NCBI GenBank assembly: GCA_029983925.1
Contig: JASBYO010000001.1
Coordinates: 1-64,000 of the forward strand
DNA: 64,000 nucleotides
Reading direction: 5' to 3'
Source: Flexilinea sp.
Lineage (GTDB): Bacteria > Chloroflexota > Anaerolineae > Anaerolineales > Anaerolineaceae
Numbering within the stretch: the stretch's first letter is position 1; the number at the start of each line of letters is the position of its first letter. Below are positions 36,679 through 45,301 of this stretch, one piece after another. A model generated the notes under the pieces. It searched no databases and was not told the origin of the DNA. It was given only the letters and a program-made list of their open reading frames with translations. The translations under genes were made by a program, and so were the position numbers.

Positions 36679-37449
36679 ATGGAAGCGATAAAAATGATGC
36701 ATCTTGGGATCCGAAAAGGCGAAGTCGGCAAATACGTTTTCCTGCCCGGGAGTCCGGAACGTTCGGAGAAAATTTCAAAGTATTTGGACAATCCGGTAAA
36801 AGTCGCCTACAATCGAGAATTTTTGACGTTTACGGGGTCTCTGGAAGGCGTTCCGGTTTCGGTTACTTCGACCGGTATCGGCGGTCCGTCAACGGCAATC
36901 GCGATCGAAGAACTGTACCAATGCGGCGCCGACACGATGATTCGTATCGGAACCTGCGCTTCGGTTTCCCCGAATTTCCATAAGGGCGACTTAATCATTC
37001 CGAACGGAGCGGTTCGGATGGAAGGTACCGGTCTTCACTATTTGCCGCTGGAATTCCCGGCCGTCCCGGATTTCGAGACGACGCGGATTATAGAAGCGGC
37101 GGCGGTCAAATTAGATTACGCTTATCAAGTCGGCGTGACGATTACCAAGGCCGGATTTTTTACGCAGACGCGCCCCGAATCGAAGCCGGTCGCGCCGGAA
37201 TTGATTCAAAAATGGACGGCGTACCGAGCCGGAGGCGCGGTCGCCACCAGTATGGAATGCGCCTCTTTATTTATCGTCGGCGCAAGTCTCGGGATTCGGA
37301 CGGGCGCGGTTCTCGTCAGCGCGACGAACGACGCCAGTTATTCGGGCGACGTCAAGGATTACCCGCACGGGTATGAACATTTGGCGATCGAGACCGGGAT
37401 CGAGGCTATGCGGATGATGATTCGCATGGATCGCGAAGCGAAGAGATAA
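36679..37449 (+). CDS. Nucleoside phosphorylase, uridine-phosphorylase-like, paralogue 2
   Basis: 256 residues, closely related to the preceding gene and separated from it by 17 bases including an AGGAGG site. It shows GSPER instead of GDPxR, TSTGIGGPSTAIAIEELYQCG, a phosphate loop GTCASVSP and SMECASLF. As in paralogue 1, the Asp of the phosphate-binding motif is Ser while the Arg and Met-Glu are kept. The tandem pair probably arose by duplication and has split substrate range. Uridine, deoxyuridine or purine nucleosides are all possible. Confidence 0.9.
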   Translation: MEAIKMMHLGIRKGEVGKYVFLPGSPERSEKISKYLDNPVKVAYNREFLTFTGSLEGVPVSVTSTGIGGPSTAIAIEELYQCGADTMIRIGTCASVSPNFHKGDLIIPNGAVRMEGTGLHYLPLEFPAVPDFETTRIIEAAAVKLDYAYQVGVTITKAGFFTQTRPESKPVAPELIQKWTAYRAGGAVATSMECASLFIVGASLGIRTGAVLVSATNDASYSGDVKDYPHGYEHLAIETGIEAMRMMIRMDREAKR

Positions 37450-37454
37450 CGGAC

Positions 37455-38255
37455 ATGAGCGAAGTTCAGCCGTCTCAGAAGCGCGTCCAAATTTATCGGT
37501 TCCCGAAACTCGATTTGAGCGGAGATTCGGACGTGTCGAATTATGTTCGGATTTGCGATCTTTTTTCGAAGATGATTACCGAAAAAGCGCTGACGGACGG
37601 AGAAACTTTGCCGGGCGAAAACGTCTTCGCGGCATATTTCAACACAAGCCGCGCGACGATTCGCCGCGCGTTTCGTCATCTTGAAGAAGACGGCTTCCTG
37701 ATCAAACGGCAAGGGAAAGGGACGATCGTTTCATTTTCCGCTTTTTCCGATCAGAAATTGATCCAGTGGTGCCATAATCTCGGCTACGAAAATTGTACGC
37801 GCCCGATTACGGACGTCGGCTTGGAGATTGAGCCCGAGCTGAGCGGAGAATTTTTGTCCGGAAAGCTGAATCTTACGATCGGCACGAAAATTACGGTTTT
37901 TTATTTGTCGTTTTTTAGCGAGCGCGAGCTGGTTGGGAACTGCGTGCTGATTATTCCGGACAGTTTCCTGGCATCGCGATTGCCCGGGCCGCGCAGCAAG
38001 GATGAAACATTGTCGTTCTTATTAGACGGCATATATAAATATATCCGTATGACCGAAACGTCGATTCAGGTACTGTCCGTTGGAGACGAAAAAGATCGTC
38101 GTATCCCTGTGCTGCGCGAAAAAGTCGTTCTGAATGTGCAGGAATTCCTGTTTGATCCGAATTGCGCGCCGGTTGGGCTTTGCAACTATTATTTAAGGAG
38201 CGATTGCTACCGCTTTCCGCTGAGCCGGAAGGCGAAAGGCGATCCGGAACGGTAA
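37455..38255 (+). CDS. GntR-family transcriptional regulator (HutC/UTRA type)
   Basis: 266 residues. An N-terminal winged helix-turn-helix (about residues 35-95) is seen in VFAAYFNTSRATIRRAFRHL followed by EEDGFLIKRQGKGTIV, the usual GntR pattern of recognition helix and wing. The C-terminal 160 residues fit a UTRA-type ligand domain. It starts six bases after the second phosphorylase. Being inside the operon it likely represses its own transcription through the palindrome at 35813-35831, released by a nucleoside or sugar phosphate. The ribosome site is weak, which may keep regulator levels low. Confidence 0.88.
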   Translation: MSEVQPSQKRVQIYRFPKLDLSGDSDVSNYVRICDLFSKMITEKALTDGETLPGENVFAAYFNTSRATIRRAFRHLEEDGFLIKRQGKGTIVSFSAFSDQKLIQWCHNLGYENCTRPITDVGLEIEPELSGEFLSGKLNLTIGTKITVFYLSFFSERELVGNCVLIIPDSFLASRLPGPRSKDETLSFLLDGIYKYIRMTETSIQVLSVGDEKDRRIPVLREKVVLNVQEFLFDPNCAPVGLCNYYLRSDCYRFPLSRKAKGDPER

Positions 38256-38259
38256 GAAG

Positions 38260-38274
38260 CGGGATCTGATCCCG
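38260..38274 (+). repeat. Palindrome between the regulator and binding-protein genes
   Basis: CGGGATC and GATCCCG flank a single T. It can form a 5-bp hairpin followed by TTTAAT and may be a weak attenuator or a second regulator site. Confidence 0.4.
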
Positions 38275-38308
38275 TTTAATATTTCTATTCCGATAAGGAG
38301 AATTCGAA

Positions 38309-39409
38309 ATGAAAAAAAAGGTCGTTATCGCAGTTGTTTTGTTGACTTTTGCGGCTGTTTTAGGCGCGGTTTTCGCCGTATCAGCGCAGGAGGCAGCCCC
38401 GCTTAAAGTCGTTTACCTGGTAAACGGAAGTCTGGGCGATAAAGGTTTCTACGATTCCGCCGCGTCAGGGATGTATCAGATGCGCGATGAACTCGGCGCG
38501 GAGATTAAGATTATCGAAATGGGACGCGATGAAACCAGTTATGAAGGAAACTTTATCGACGTTTCCGAGCAGGATTGGGACATGATTATTTCCGGAACCT
38601 GGTCGGTAAAAGAATTAGCCCAGGAAATCGCCGTCCAGTTCCCTGATAAGAACTATATTTTCTTTGACGGCAAAGTCGATTATGACGTCGTTTCAACCAA
38701 CAACATGATGGGCGTCAACTATTTGTCGAATGAAGGTTCCTTTATGGCGGGCGCGCTGGCCGCGCTGATGCTCGATTCCGGCGATGAAAAAATTGATCCT
38801 GAAAAGCGGATTTTAGGTTTTGTCGGTTCGATGGATTCGCCGAATATCAATGATTTCCTCGTCGGATATATCGAAGGGATTAAATATATCGATCCGGAAA
38901 TTAAACTGATGACCTCTTACGTCGGTTCGTTCGAGGACGTTCCTAAGGCGCTTGAAATGACGAAACAGCTCTATAACCAGGGCGCGCAGATTGTCTTCGC
39001 TCCCGCGTCGCAGAGTATTCTCGGCGCCGTTACCGCCGCGGCGGATTCGAATAAGTATCTGATCGGCTGCGATCAGGATATCTGGGCCCAGGTTAACGAG
39101 TCGGATCCGAAAACGGCTTCGGTCATTATTTCGTCCGCGTTGAAGAAAGTCGGCGATTCCCTGTTTACGGCCGTTTCCGGGTTCGCGGACGGCTCGATGA
39201 CGGCGGATCAGAATTATACGCTCGGATTGAAGAGCGGAGCGGTCGGTCTGGCGGAAAACGATAACTTTGTCGCCGTTGTCCCCGAAGATATCCGCGCCCA
39301 GCTCGATTCCATTTCAGAAAAAGTCATCAACGGCGAAATTGTCGTCGGCACCTCGTTCACGATGTCGACGGAAGAAATCGCGCAATTGCGTGATGAAATG
39401 AAACCGTAA
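38309..39409 (+). CDS. BMP-family nucleoside-binding protein
   Basis: 366 residues. The signal peptide MKKKVVIAVVLLTFAAVLGA ends near VSAQEA; no lipobox Cys is seen, unlike many BMP/Med lipoproteins. The mature part begins VVYLVNGSLGDKGFYDSAASG, the BMP-family first strand with conserved Asp-Lys-Gly-Phe, and contains GVNYLSNEGSFMAGALAALM, another family hallmark. These proteins bind purine or pyrimidine nucleosides for ABC importers. AAGGAG precedes the ATG. A strong stem-loop follows the stop codon. Confidence 0.92.
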   Translation: MKKKVVIAVVLLTFAAVLGAVFAVSAQEAAPLKVVYLVNGSLGDKGFYDSAASGMYQMRDELGAEIKIIEMGRDETSYEGNFIDVSEQDWDMIISGTWSVKELAQEIAVQFPDKNYIFFDGKVDYDVVSTNNMMGVNYLSNEGSFMAGALAALMLDSGDEKIDPEKRILGFVGSMDSPNINDFLVGYIEGIKYIDPEIKLMTSYVGSFEDVPKALEMTKQLYNQGAQIVFAPASQSILGAVTAAADSNKYLIGCDQDIWAQVNESDPKTASVIISSALKKVGDSLFTAVSGFADGSMTADQNYTLGLKSGAVGLAENDNFVAVVPEDIRAQLDSISEKVINGEIVVGTSFTMSTEEIAQLRDEMKP

Positions 39410-39421
39410 AATTTTCCCGAC

Positions 39422-39457
39422 GGATAGAAAGCGGCTGATCTCGGCCGCTTTCTATCC
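39422..39457 (+). terminator. Intercistronic stem-loop after the BMP-protein gene
   Basis: A perfect 14-bp stem (GGATAGAAAGCGGC with its complement) has an eight-base loop and no T-run. It probably gives partial termination or mRNA protection, keeping binding protein above transporter levels. Confidence 0.75.
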
Positions 39458-39503
39458 GGAAGTATATTCAGTTCGTACGCTTCGAAAGCTTACAGGTGGA
39501 ATC

Positions 39504-41063
39504 ATGACAGAAACACAGGAAGCCTTACGGTTAGAAGGAATAACGAAAGTTTATCCGAACGGGGTTATCGCCAACAAAGACATTAATTTCAGTGTGAATG
39601 TCGGAGAAATTCATGCGCTTTCGGGCGAAAACGGCGCCGGAAAGACGACGCTGATGAAAATATTGTTCGGCGAGGAAAAACCGACCGCAGGCGAAATTTT
39701 TATCGACGGCGATAAGGTTAATATTCAAAATCCGTCCGACGCGATCCGGCTCGGGATCGGCCTCGTTCATCAGCATTTCATGCTGGTTCCTTCGTTAACG
39801 GTTACGGAGAATTTGATTTTAGGGATCGAGCCGGTTAAAGGTTTGCGAATTGACGAGCGTAAGGCGCGGGATCAAGTCAGCGAAATTTCGAAGAAATATC
39901 ACCTGATCGTAGACCCGGACGCGAAAATCCAGGACCTGACCGTCGGCCAAAAACAAAAGGTCGAAATATTAAAAACGCTGCTGCGCGGCGTTCGGATCCT
40001 GATCCTCGACGAACCGACGGCAGTTTTAACGCCGCAGGAGACGAAAGAGTTGTTCTATGAGTTGAAGCTGCTCCGATCCGCCGGGTATACGATTATTTTT
40101 ATTTCTCATAAACTGAACGAAGTCAAAGAACTCTGCGATCGGATTACGATTATTCGCCATGGGCAAACGATGGGCGTTTTTGACGTCTCTTCAGTTTCCG
40201 AAGAGGAAATTTCCCGTTTGATGGTTGGGCGCGCGGTAAAACTCAAAGTCGAGAAGGAAGCGGCGAATCCCGGCGCGGCGGCGATCCGAGTCCGCGGCTT
40301 GACGATTTTAGACGATTCCGGGAAACCGAAAGTGAAAAACGTTTCGTTTACGGCGCGGCGCGGCGAAATATTTGGCGTCGCCGGCGTCGAAGGGAACGGT
40401 CAATCTCAGTTGACGGACGCGATAACCGGGCTGGGCGGTTATCAATCCGGCTCGATTGAAATCAACGGTCTGAATATTTCCGGAAAGAGCGTTCGCGAAA
40501 TTCGGGAGCATAAATTGTCGCATATTCCTGAAGACCGAATGAAAACCGGGATCGCGCCGCGGCTCTCGATCGAAAATAACGTCATCGCCGACAAAATTTT
40601 CCGAAAGGATTTTAATCGTTTCGGTTTTTTGAATCTTTCGAAAATCGCAGCCTACGGATTGGAAATGGTCAATCGCTTCCGCGTTTCCTGCAAGTCGGCT
40701 CAGGTTCATATCAACAGCCTTTCCGGCGGCAATATTCAAAAAGTCGTTCTTGCTCGGGAGCTGTCGTCCGATCCGGACGTGATTATCGCGAACCAGCCGA
40801 CGCGCGGCGTCGACGTCGGCGCGACGGAATTCATCCGTCAGGAATTAGTCGGGATGCGGAATCAGGGAAAGACGGTCTTTTTGATTTCTTCCGACCTGGG
40901 AGAGATCCTCGGTTTATCCGATTCTTTAATCGTGCTTTACGAGGGCGAAATTACGGCATATTTCCCGGACGCCTCTTCCGTAACGGAAGAAGAATTGGGC
41001 CGGTACATGCTGGGCGTTGAAAAACAATCCGACGCGGAGATACGGAGAGCGGTTCATGAATGA
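39504..41063 (+). CDS. Nucleoside ABC transporter ATP-binding protein (YufO/NupO-like)
   Basis: 519 residues with two nucleotide-binding domains. The first has SGENGAGKTTLMK, a Q-loop region GLVHQHFMLVPSLTV typical of the nucleoside (BMP-linked) group, signature region LTVGQKQKVEI and Walker B ILILDEPTAVL. The second has GVEGNGQSQL, IPEDRMKTG, SLSGGNIQKVVLAREL and VIIANQPTRGVDVGA. It energises the two permeases encoded downstream and overlaps the first of them by eight bases. AGGTGG lies upstream of the ATG. Confidence 0.95.
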   Translation: MTETQEALRLEGITKVYPNGVIANKDINFSVNVGEIHALSGENGAGKTTLMKILFGEEKPTAGEIFIDGDKVNIQNPSDAIRLGIGLVHQHFMLVPSLTVTENLILGIEPVKGLRIDERKARDQVSEISKKYHLIVDPDAKIQDLTVGQKQKVEILKTLLRGVRILILDEPTAVLTPQETKELFYELKLLRSAGYTIIFISHKLNEVKELCDRITIIRHGQTMGVFDVSSVSEEEISRLMVGRAVKLKVEKEAANPGAAAIRVRGLTILDDSGKPKVKNVSFTARRGEIFGVAGVEGNGQSQLTDAITGLGGYQSGSIEINGLNISGKSVREIREHKLSHIPEDRMKTGIAPRLSIENNVIADKIFRKDFNRFGFLNLSKIAAYGLEMVNRFRVSCKSAQVHINSLSGGNIQKVVLARELSSDPDVIIANQPTRGVDVGATEFIRQELVGMRNQGKTVFLISSDLGEILGLSDSLIVLYEGEITAYFPDASSVTEEELGRYMLGVEKQSDAEIRRAVHE

Positions 41064-42159
41064 GAAAAGGATTAATCTTTTAGTTGATTTAGCCCGCGTT
41101 GGCATCATTATCAGTATTACGTTGGCGCTCGTCTTTTTAATCGTTTTCCTGGCGAGTCAGGAACCGTTCGTAGCGATTTACAGTTTCTTTATCGGGCCGT
41201 TTACTTCTATCCGCCGTATCGGGAATATTGTCGAGGCCGGGGCGCCATTGATGTTTACCGCGCTGGCGGTCATTATTATTTTCCGCTCCGGTCTTTTCAG
41301 CATGATATCCGAAGGCGCTTTTTTTATCGGGATCACCGGCGCGATGATCGCGGCGATTGCGTGGCGCCTTCCGTTTCCGCTGCATCCATTCGGCGCAATT
41401 TTGTTCGGCGGCTTCTGCGGCGCTGTCGCCGCGCTCATTCCGGCACTGTTGAGAATGAAATGGTCCGTCAGCGAAGTCGTTACTTCGATTATGCTGAATT
41501 ACGTGATTCAATTTTTATCGATCTATCTCGTGAATTATCATTTCCGCGAAATTTCGAGTTCGAGTTTAGCGTCCTTGCTTCTTGAGCCGACCGCGAAATT
41601 GCCGGTAATCTTTCCCGGAACGCGTATTCATGTCGGAATCCTGATCGCGTTGGCTGCCTGTATCGTTCTTTACCTGTTCCTTTATCGGACGGCGTTGGGC
41701 TATTCAATCCGCGTTGTCGGGGACAATCAGACGTTTGCGCGTTATTCCGGTATTAACGCTGCGAAAACGATGCTCTTCGCGCAAATTATCGCCGGTTTTA
41801 TCGCGGGGATCGGCGGCGCGTCCGAACTGCTCGGGATGTATACGCGCTTTAAATGGACGTCTTCTCCCGGATACGGCTGGACCGGGATTGTCGTCGCGCT
41901 TCTGGCCAAACGGAATCCGCTTCTGGTCCCGATTGCCGCGCTGTTTATCGGTTATATGAATGTCGGCGCGGATATCATGGCCCGGAGCAGCGACGTCAGC
42001 CGCGAAGTGGTCGATATTATTCAAGGCGTGATGATGCTGTTGATCGCCGCCGAAGCGCTGTTAGGCGGGTTCCGCCAGCGCCTGATTGTCTCGGCTGCGA
42101 AACTTGAAGATTCGCTGAAATCGCCCGAAATCAAATTGAAGCAGGAAAAAGGAGTTTAA
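41056..42159 (+). CDS. Nucleoside ABC transporter permease 1 (YufP/NupP-like)
   Basis: 367 residues from the ATG at 41056, which overlaps the end of the ATPase gene and has GGAGAG upstream; a longer in-frame version starting at 41017 would overlap the ATPase by 47 bases and lacks support. About eight to ten hydrophobic segments are seen. The BPD_transp_2 features GAPLMFTALAVIIIFRSGLF, FNISEGAFF-like (here MISEGAFFIGITGA) and NQTFARYSGINAAKT are typical of nucleoside-importer subunits. It pairs with the following permease. Confidence 0.93.
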   Translation: MNEKRINLLVDLARVGIIISITLALVFLIVFLASQEPFVAIYSFFIGPFTSIRRIGNIVEAGAPLMFTALAVIIIFRSGLFSMISEGAFFIGITGAMIAAIAWRLPFPLHPFGAILFGGFCGAVAALIPALLRMKWSVSEVVTSIMLNYVIQFLSIYLVNYHFREISSSSLASLLLEPTAKLPVIFPGTRIHVGILIALAACIVLYLFLYRTALGYSIRVVGDNQTFARYSGINAAKTMLFAQIIAGFIAGIGGASELLGMYTRFKWTSSPGYGWTGIVVALLAKRNPLLVPIAALFIGYMNVGADIMARSSDVSREVVDIIQGVMMLLIAAEALLGGFRQRLIVSAAKLEDSLKSPEIKLKQEKGV

Positions 42160-42160
42160 C

Positions 42161-43084
42161 ATGCCGGCAATTTTCAGTTATATTTTCAGCGTTGATTTCT
42201 TTTTCATGTGGATCAGAGTCGCAACGCCGATTATTTTGGTCGCATTAGGCGCTGTCGTCTGCGAACGGTCCGGCGTCGTTAACCTCGGGTTGGAAGGCAC
42301 GATGCTGATTGCGGCTTTGTTCGGCGTTTTGGGTTCGTATTTCGGAAAAGGGCTGCTCCCGGGTTTCCTGCTCGGAATTGCGTCAGCTCTGGTCGTCAGT
42401 CTGCTCTTCGCTTTCTTTCATCTTGTATTAAAGGCGAATAATGTTCTTTGCGGCACGGCGATCAATACGTTGGCGGCCGGGCTAACCGTATTCGTGCTGC
42501 AAATGGTCACGGGTGAAAAGGGAACGAGCGCGTCGATCAAGAGTTATTCTTATCCGGAAGTCAATATCCCGATTTTGAAGGATATTCCTATTCTGGGAGA
42601 AATTTTGTCAGGGCATAACCTGCTGACATATTTGGCGATCGTTTTGTTGTTTGTCGTGATGTTTTTATTGTTCAAAACGCCGTTGGGACTGCGAATCCGC
42701 GCTGTCGGCGAGAATCCGCACGCTGCGGAGAGCGTCGGAATTCCCGTCGTCAGAATCCGCTTTATTGCGATTTCTATCTGCGGCGCGTTAGCCGGATTAG
42801 GCGGGATGTACTTATCTATGGCGTATCTTCCGATTTTCGCCCGCGATATGACGGCCGGACGGGGGTTTATTTCGCTCGCCGCCTGCGCGATGGGCCGGGC
42901 GAACCCGATCGGCGTTTTCGTCTCGGCGCTCGTATTCGCGTTTTTCGACGGATTGTCGAATATCCTTCAAGTTCTGCGGATTCCGGCGGAATTTGTGCAG
43001 ATGATGCCGTACGCTGCGACAATTTTGGGCTTGACGATTTATTCGATTCACCGCGCTCACTCGCTCCAGCGAAAACATTCTTAA
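42161..43084 (+). CDS. Nucleoside ABC transporter permease 2 (YufQ/NupQ-like)
   Basis: 307 residues, about eight hydrophobic segments. Family features are VALGAVVCERSGVVNLGLEG near residue 30, NVLCGTAINTLAAGLTVFVL, and RAVGENPHAAESVGI near residue 185, the cytoplasmic coupling loop. It starts one base after the previous stop, with AGGAG inside the end of permease 1. It completes the heterodimeric channel. Confidence 0.94.
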   Translation: MPAIFSYIFSVDFFFMWIRVATPIILVALGAVVCERSGVVNLGLEGTMLIAALFGVLGSYFGKGLLPGFLLGIASALVVSLLFAFFHLVLKANNVLCGTAINTLAAGLTVFVLQMVTGEKGTSASIKSYSYPEVNIPILKDIPILGEILSGHNLLTYLAIVLLFVVMFLLFKTPLGLRIRAVGENPHAAESVGIPVVRIRFIAISICGALAGLGGMYLSMAYLPIFARDMTAGRGFISLAACAMGRANPIGVFVSALVFAFFDGLSNILQVLRIPAEFVQMMPYAATILGLTIYSIHRAHSLQRKHS

Positions 43085-43122
43085 GTTGGATATATTCATT
43101 GATAAATTCGGGAGGAAAAGTT

Positions 43123-43893
43123 ATGTCAATTTTGGATAAAGGCGAAAAAACGTTAGGGAAAAAGCAATATCATATTCATGTATCGCCCGGCGAAGTCGGT
43201 AAATATGTACTGCTGCCGGGAGATCCGGCTCGCAGCGATCGGGTCTCCAAGTATCTCGATGACGCTCGCCTGGTCGCAAACAATCGCGAGCATCGTACGT
43301 TTACCGGCTTTTATAAAGGCGTTATGGTGTCGGTAACTTCGACCGGAATGGGCTGCCCGTCTACTGCGATCGCTGTCGAAGAATTAATTAATGTCGGGGC
43401 GGAGTGTTTTATTCGGATCGGCTCTACCGGCGCGCTCCAGCCTCACCTGAAAATCGGCGATCTAATCGTTTCTACCGGCTCAATGAAAAACGAGGGAACG
43501 TCCCGATTTTATGTGCCCGATTGTTTCCCTGCGATCCCGGACTTTGATCTGACGCGCGTGTTGATCGATACTGCGCGCGAATTGGAGCCGCAATTGGGAT
43601 TCAAGAGTTATTACGGAATCAATGCTACCGACGATGCGTTTTACGGCGAATCGCCGGAATGGATTGAGAAATTGGCCGCTTTGGGTTGTTTGAATGTCGA
43701 AATGGAGAGCTCGGCGATCTATACCGTTTGCGCGAAACGGAAAAAACGCGGCGCGATGATCTCCGCCGTATCCGGAAATCTGATGACGGCCGACGTCGTC
43801 TACGAAAAGGCGAATGAAGGGTTGATCAAGGGCTGGGATAATGAAATAAAGGTCGTTTTGGAGACGATTTATCGTTTTGACCAGCAGCATTAG
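43123..43893 (+). CDS. udp: Nucleoside phosphorylase, canonical uridine-phosphorylase type, paralogue 3
   Basis: 256 residues from the ATG at 43123, after GGAGG; the in-frame start at 43099 has no site. Unlike the two paralogues at the start of the operon it keeps the canonical phosphate-binding GDPAR and the GSTGALQPHLKIGD loop, plus NVEMESSAIYTV, so it looks like a true uridine phosphorylase. It would split uridine to uracil and ribose 1-phosphate in the cytoplasm after import. It is the last gene of the operon and is followed by a strong terminator. The symbol is by family resemblance. Confidence 0.85.
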   Translation: MSILDKGEKTLGKKQYHIHVSPGEVGKYVLLPGDPARSDRVSKYLDDARLVANNREHRTFTGFYKGVMVSVTSTGMGCPSTAIAVEELINVGAECFIRIGSTGALQPHLKIGDLIVSTGSMKNEGTSRFYVPDCFPAIPDFDLTRVLIDTARELEPQLGFKSYYGINATDDAFYGESPEWIEKLAALGCLNVEMESSAIYTVCAKRKKRGAMISAVSGNLMTADVVYEKANEGLIKGWDNEIKVVLETIYRFDQQH

Positions 43894-43916
43894 CCTTTAG
43901 TATTGATATTTTCCAT

Positions 43917-43954
43917 GAACTGAGACCTTTTCGATCGGTCTCAGTTCTCTTTTT
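43917..43954. terminator. Terminator of the nucleoside operon
   Basis: Perfect 11-bp arms GAACTGAGACC/GGTCTCAGTTC with a nine-base loop are followed by a long T-run on the plus strand. It lies between convergent genes. Confidence 0.9.
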
Positions 43955-43963
43955 TTAATTCTT

Positions 43964-45259
43964 TTACTCCCCGCTCCGGATCCGCTCCGGGACGTTCTTC
44001 AGGTATGAACGTCCGGCGAACATCACGATCAACGCCGCTAAAAACAGCATAATAATCGAGAAGATCGAGTAAGAGCTCCGTCCCGTTATCGCTTTCGTCG
44101 CGGCGTACAGGAGCGGGCCCATAAAGGCGGCGAATTTTCCGAAAATATCGAAGAATCCAAAGTATTCTCCCGCATTTGCGGGCGGGACCATCTTCCCGAA
44201 ATAGGAACGCGAGATTGCCTGAATTCCCCCTTGAACCGTGCCGACGAGGATGGCCAGAATAAAAAACAGCGTCGTCGCCTGCCGGATTGTCAGGAATTTT
44301 TCTTCGAGTCCGTAGCCCATGATAAATCCGAGCGTACAGATGACGAGATAGACGCAGATCGCGATCAGGATCATTTTCAGCGATCCGATCTTCCCGCTGA
44401 TTTTCCCGAAAAGGATCGCGCAGGGAAAGGCGACGATTTGCGTTAAGAGCAGCGCGATGATCATTCCGGTACTGTCGAGTCCGAGCGTTGCGCCGTAGCT
44501 GGTTGACATATTGATCACGGTATTGACACCGTCGATGTACAGGAAATACGCGATCATGAAGAAAAACATCGGTTTGAACCGGAAGATATGACGCGCTGTA
44601 GCGAAGAGTTCGGCGAACGTTTTCCGGATAAAATCTTCTTTCGGAATTTCGACCCCATATTTTTGCCGGACATTCCTGAACATTGGGATCGAGAATAAAC
44701 CCCACCACAGCACGCAGATAATCAATGACAGCTTTACCGCCATCGTTCCGTCAATTCCGATCTTTTCGCCGAACATGACGAGCGCGATTGAAGCTAAAAA
44801 CGGGATCGTTGACCCGCCGATATACCCGATCCCGTAGGCCATGCTCGATACGCTGTCCATCCGTTCCGGCGTCGTGACGTCGACGAGATAGCTGTCGTTA
44901 ATTAGGCAGGAGCCGAGGAAACCGAGATACGAAAGGCTGTAGCCGACGAGCATTCCGCGCCAATCGTCCGTAATCGCGCAGTATAAGGTTGACAACAGCC
45001 CCAAGGCGACGAAGAAACCGAAAACGCGCCGTTTCCAGCCTTGAAAATCGGCGATTCTTCCGACGATCGGGGCTAAGATCGCGAGGACAAAGGTCGCGAC
45101 CGCGGTTCCGATCCCCCACCAGTAATCGCCGGATTCGCCGGCGTTTTTCGCGACGTTCGAGAAATAGATCGGAAAAATAACCGCGCTCATGATCGTCGCG
45201 TACACGGAATTCGCATTATCGTAGAGGATAAAACTGATTTCTTCTTTCGTGAATTTCAT
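43964..45259 (-). CDS. MFS transporter, UMF1/Atg22-like
   Basis: 431 residues with about twelve hydrophobic segments. The N-terminus (EISFILYDNANSVYATIMSA) has the D-x-A-N-S motif of the UMF1 family, followed by the MFS loop GRIADFQGWKRRVF, and a second half with GKISGKIGSLK. Bacterial relatives are uncharacterised; the yeast homologue exports amino acids from vacuoles. AAAGGA precedes the ATG. It lies downstream of the phosphatase-like gene on the same strand with a 42-base gap, so both may be one transcript. Confidence 0.88.
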   Translation of the reverse strand: MKFTKEEISFILYDNANSVYATIMSAVIFPIYFSNVAKNAGESGDYWWGIGTAVATFVLAILAPIVGRIADFQGWKRRVFGFFVALGLLSTLYCAITDDWRGMLVGYSLSYLGFLGSCLINDSYLVDVTTPERMDSVSSMAYGIGYIGGSTIPFLASIALVMFGEKIGIDGTMAVKLSLIICVLWWGLFSIPMFRNVRQKYGVEIPKEDFIRKTFAELFATARHIFRFKPMFFFMIAYFLYIDGVNTVINMSTSYGATLGLDSTGMIIALLLTQIVAFPCAILFGKISGKIGSLKMILIAICVYLVICTLGFIMGYGLEEKFLTIRQATTLFFILAILVGTVQGGIQAISRSYFGKMVPPANAGEYFGFFDIFGKFAAFMGPLLYAATKAITGRSSYSIFSIIMLFLAALIVMFAGRSYLKNVPERIRSGE

Positions 45260-45301
45260 TGGGAGGGTCCTTTCAATTTTGTTGGGGATCCATCGATTTT
45301 G

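Noticed and set aside
43941-44708. Minus-strand frame of 255 codons
   Set aside because: It overlaps the MFS transporter gene in another phase, has an Arg-rich composition and no membrane or domain pattern.
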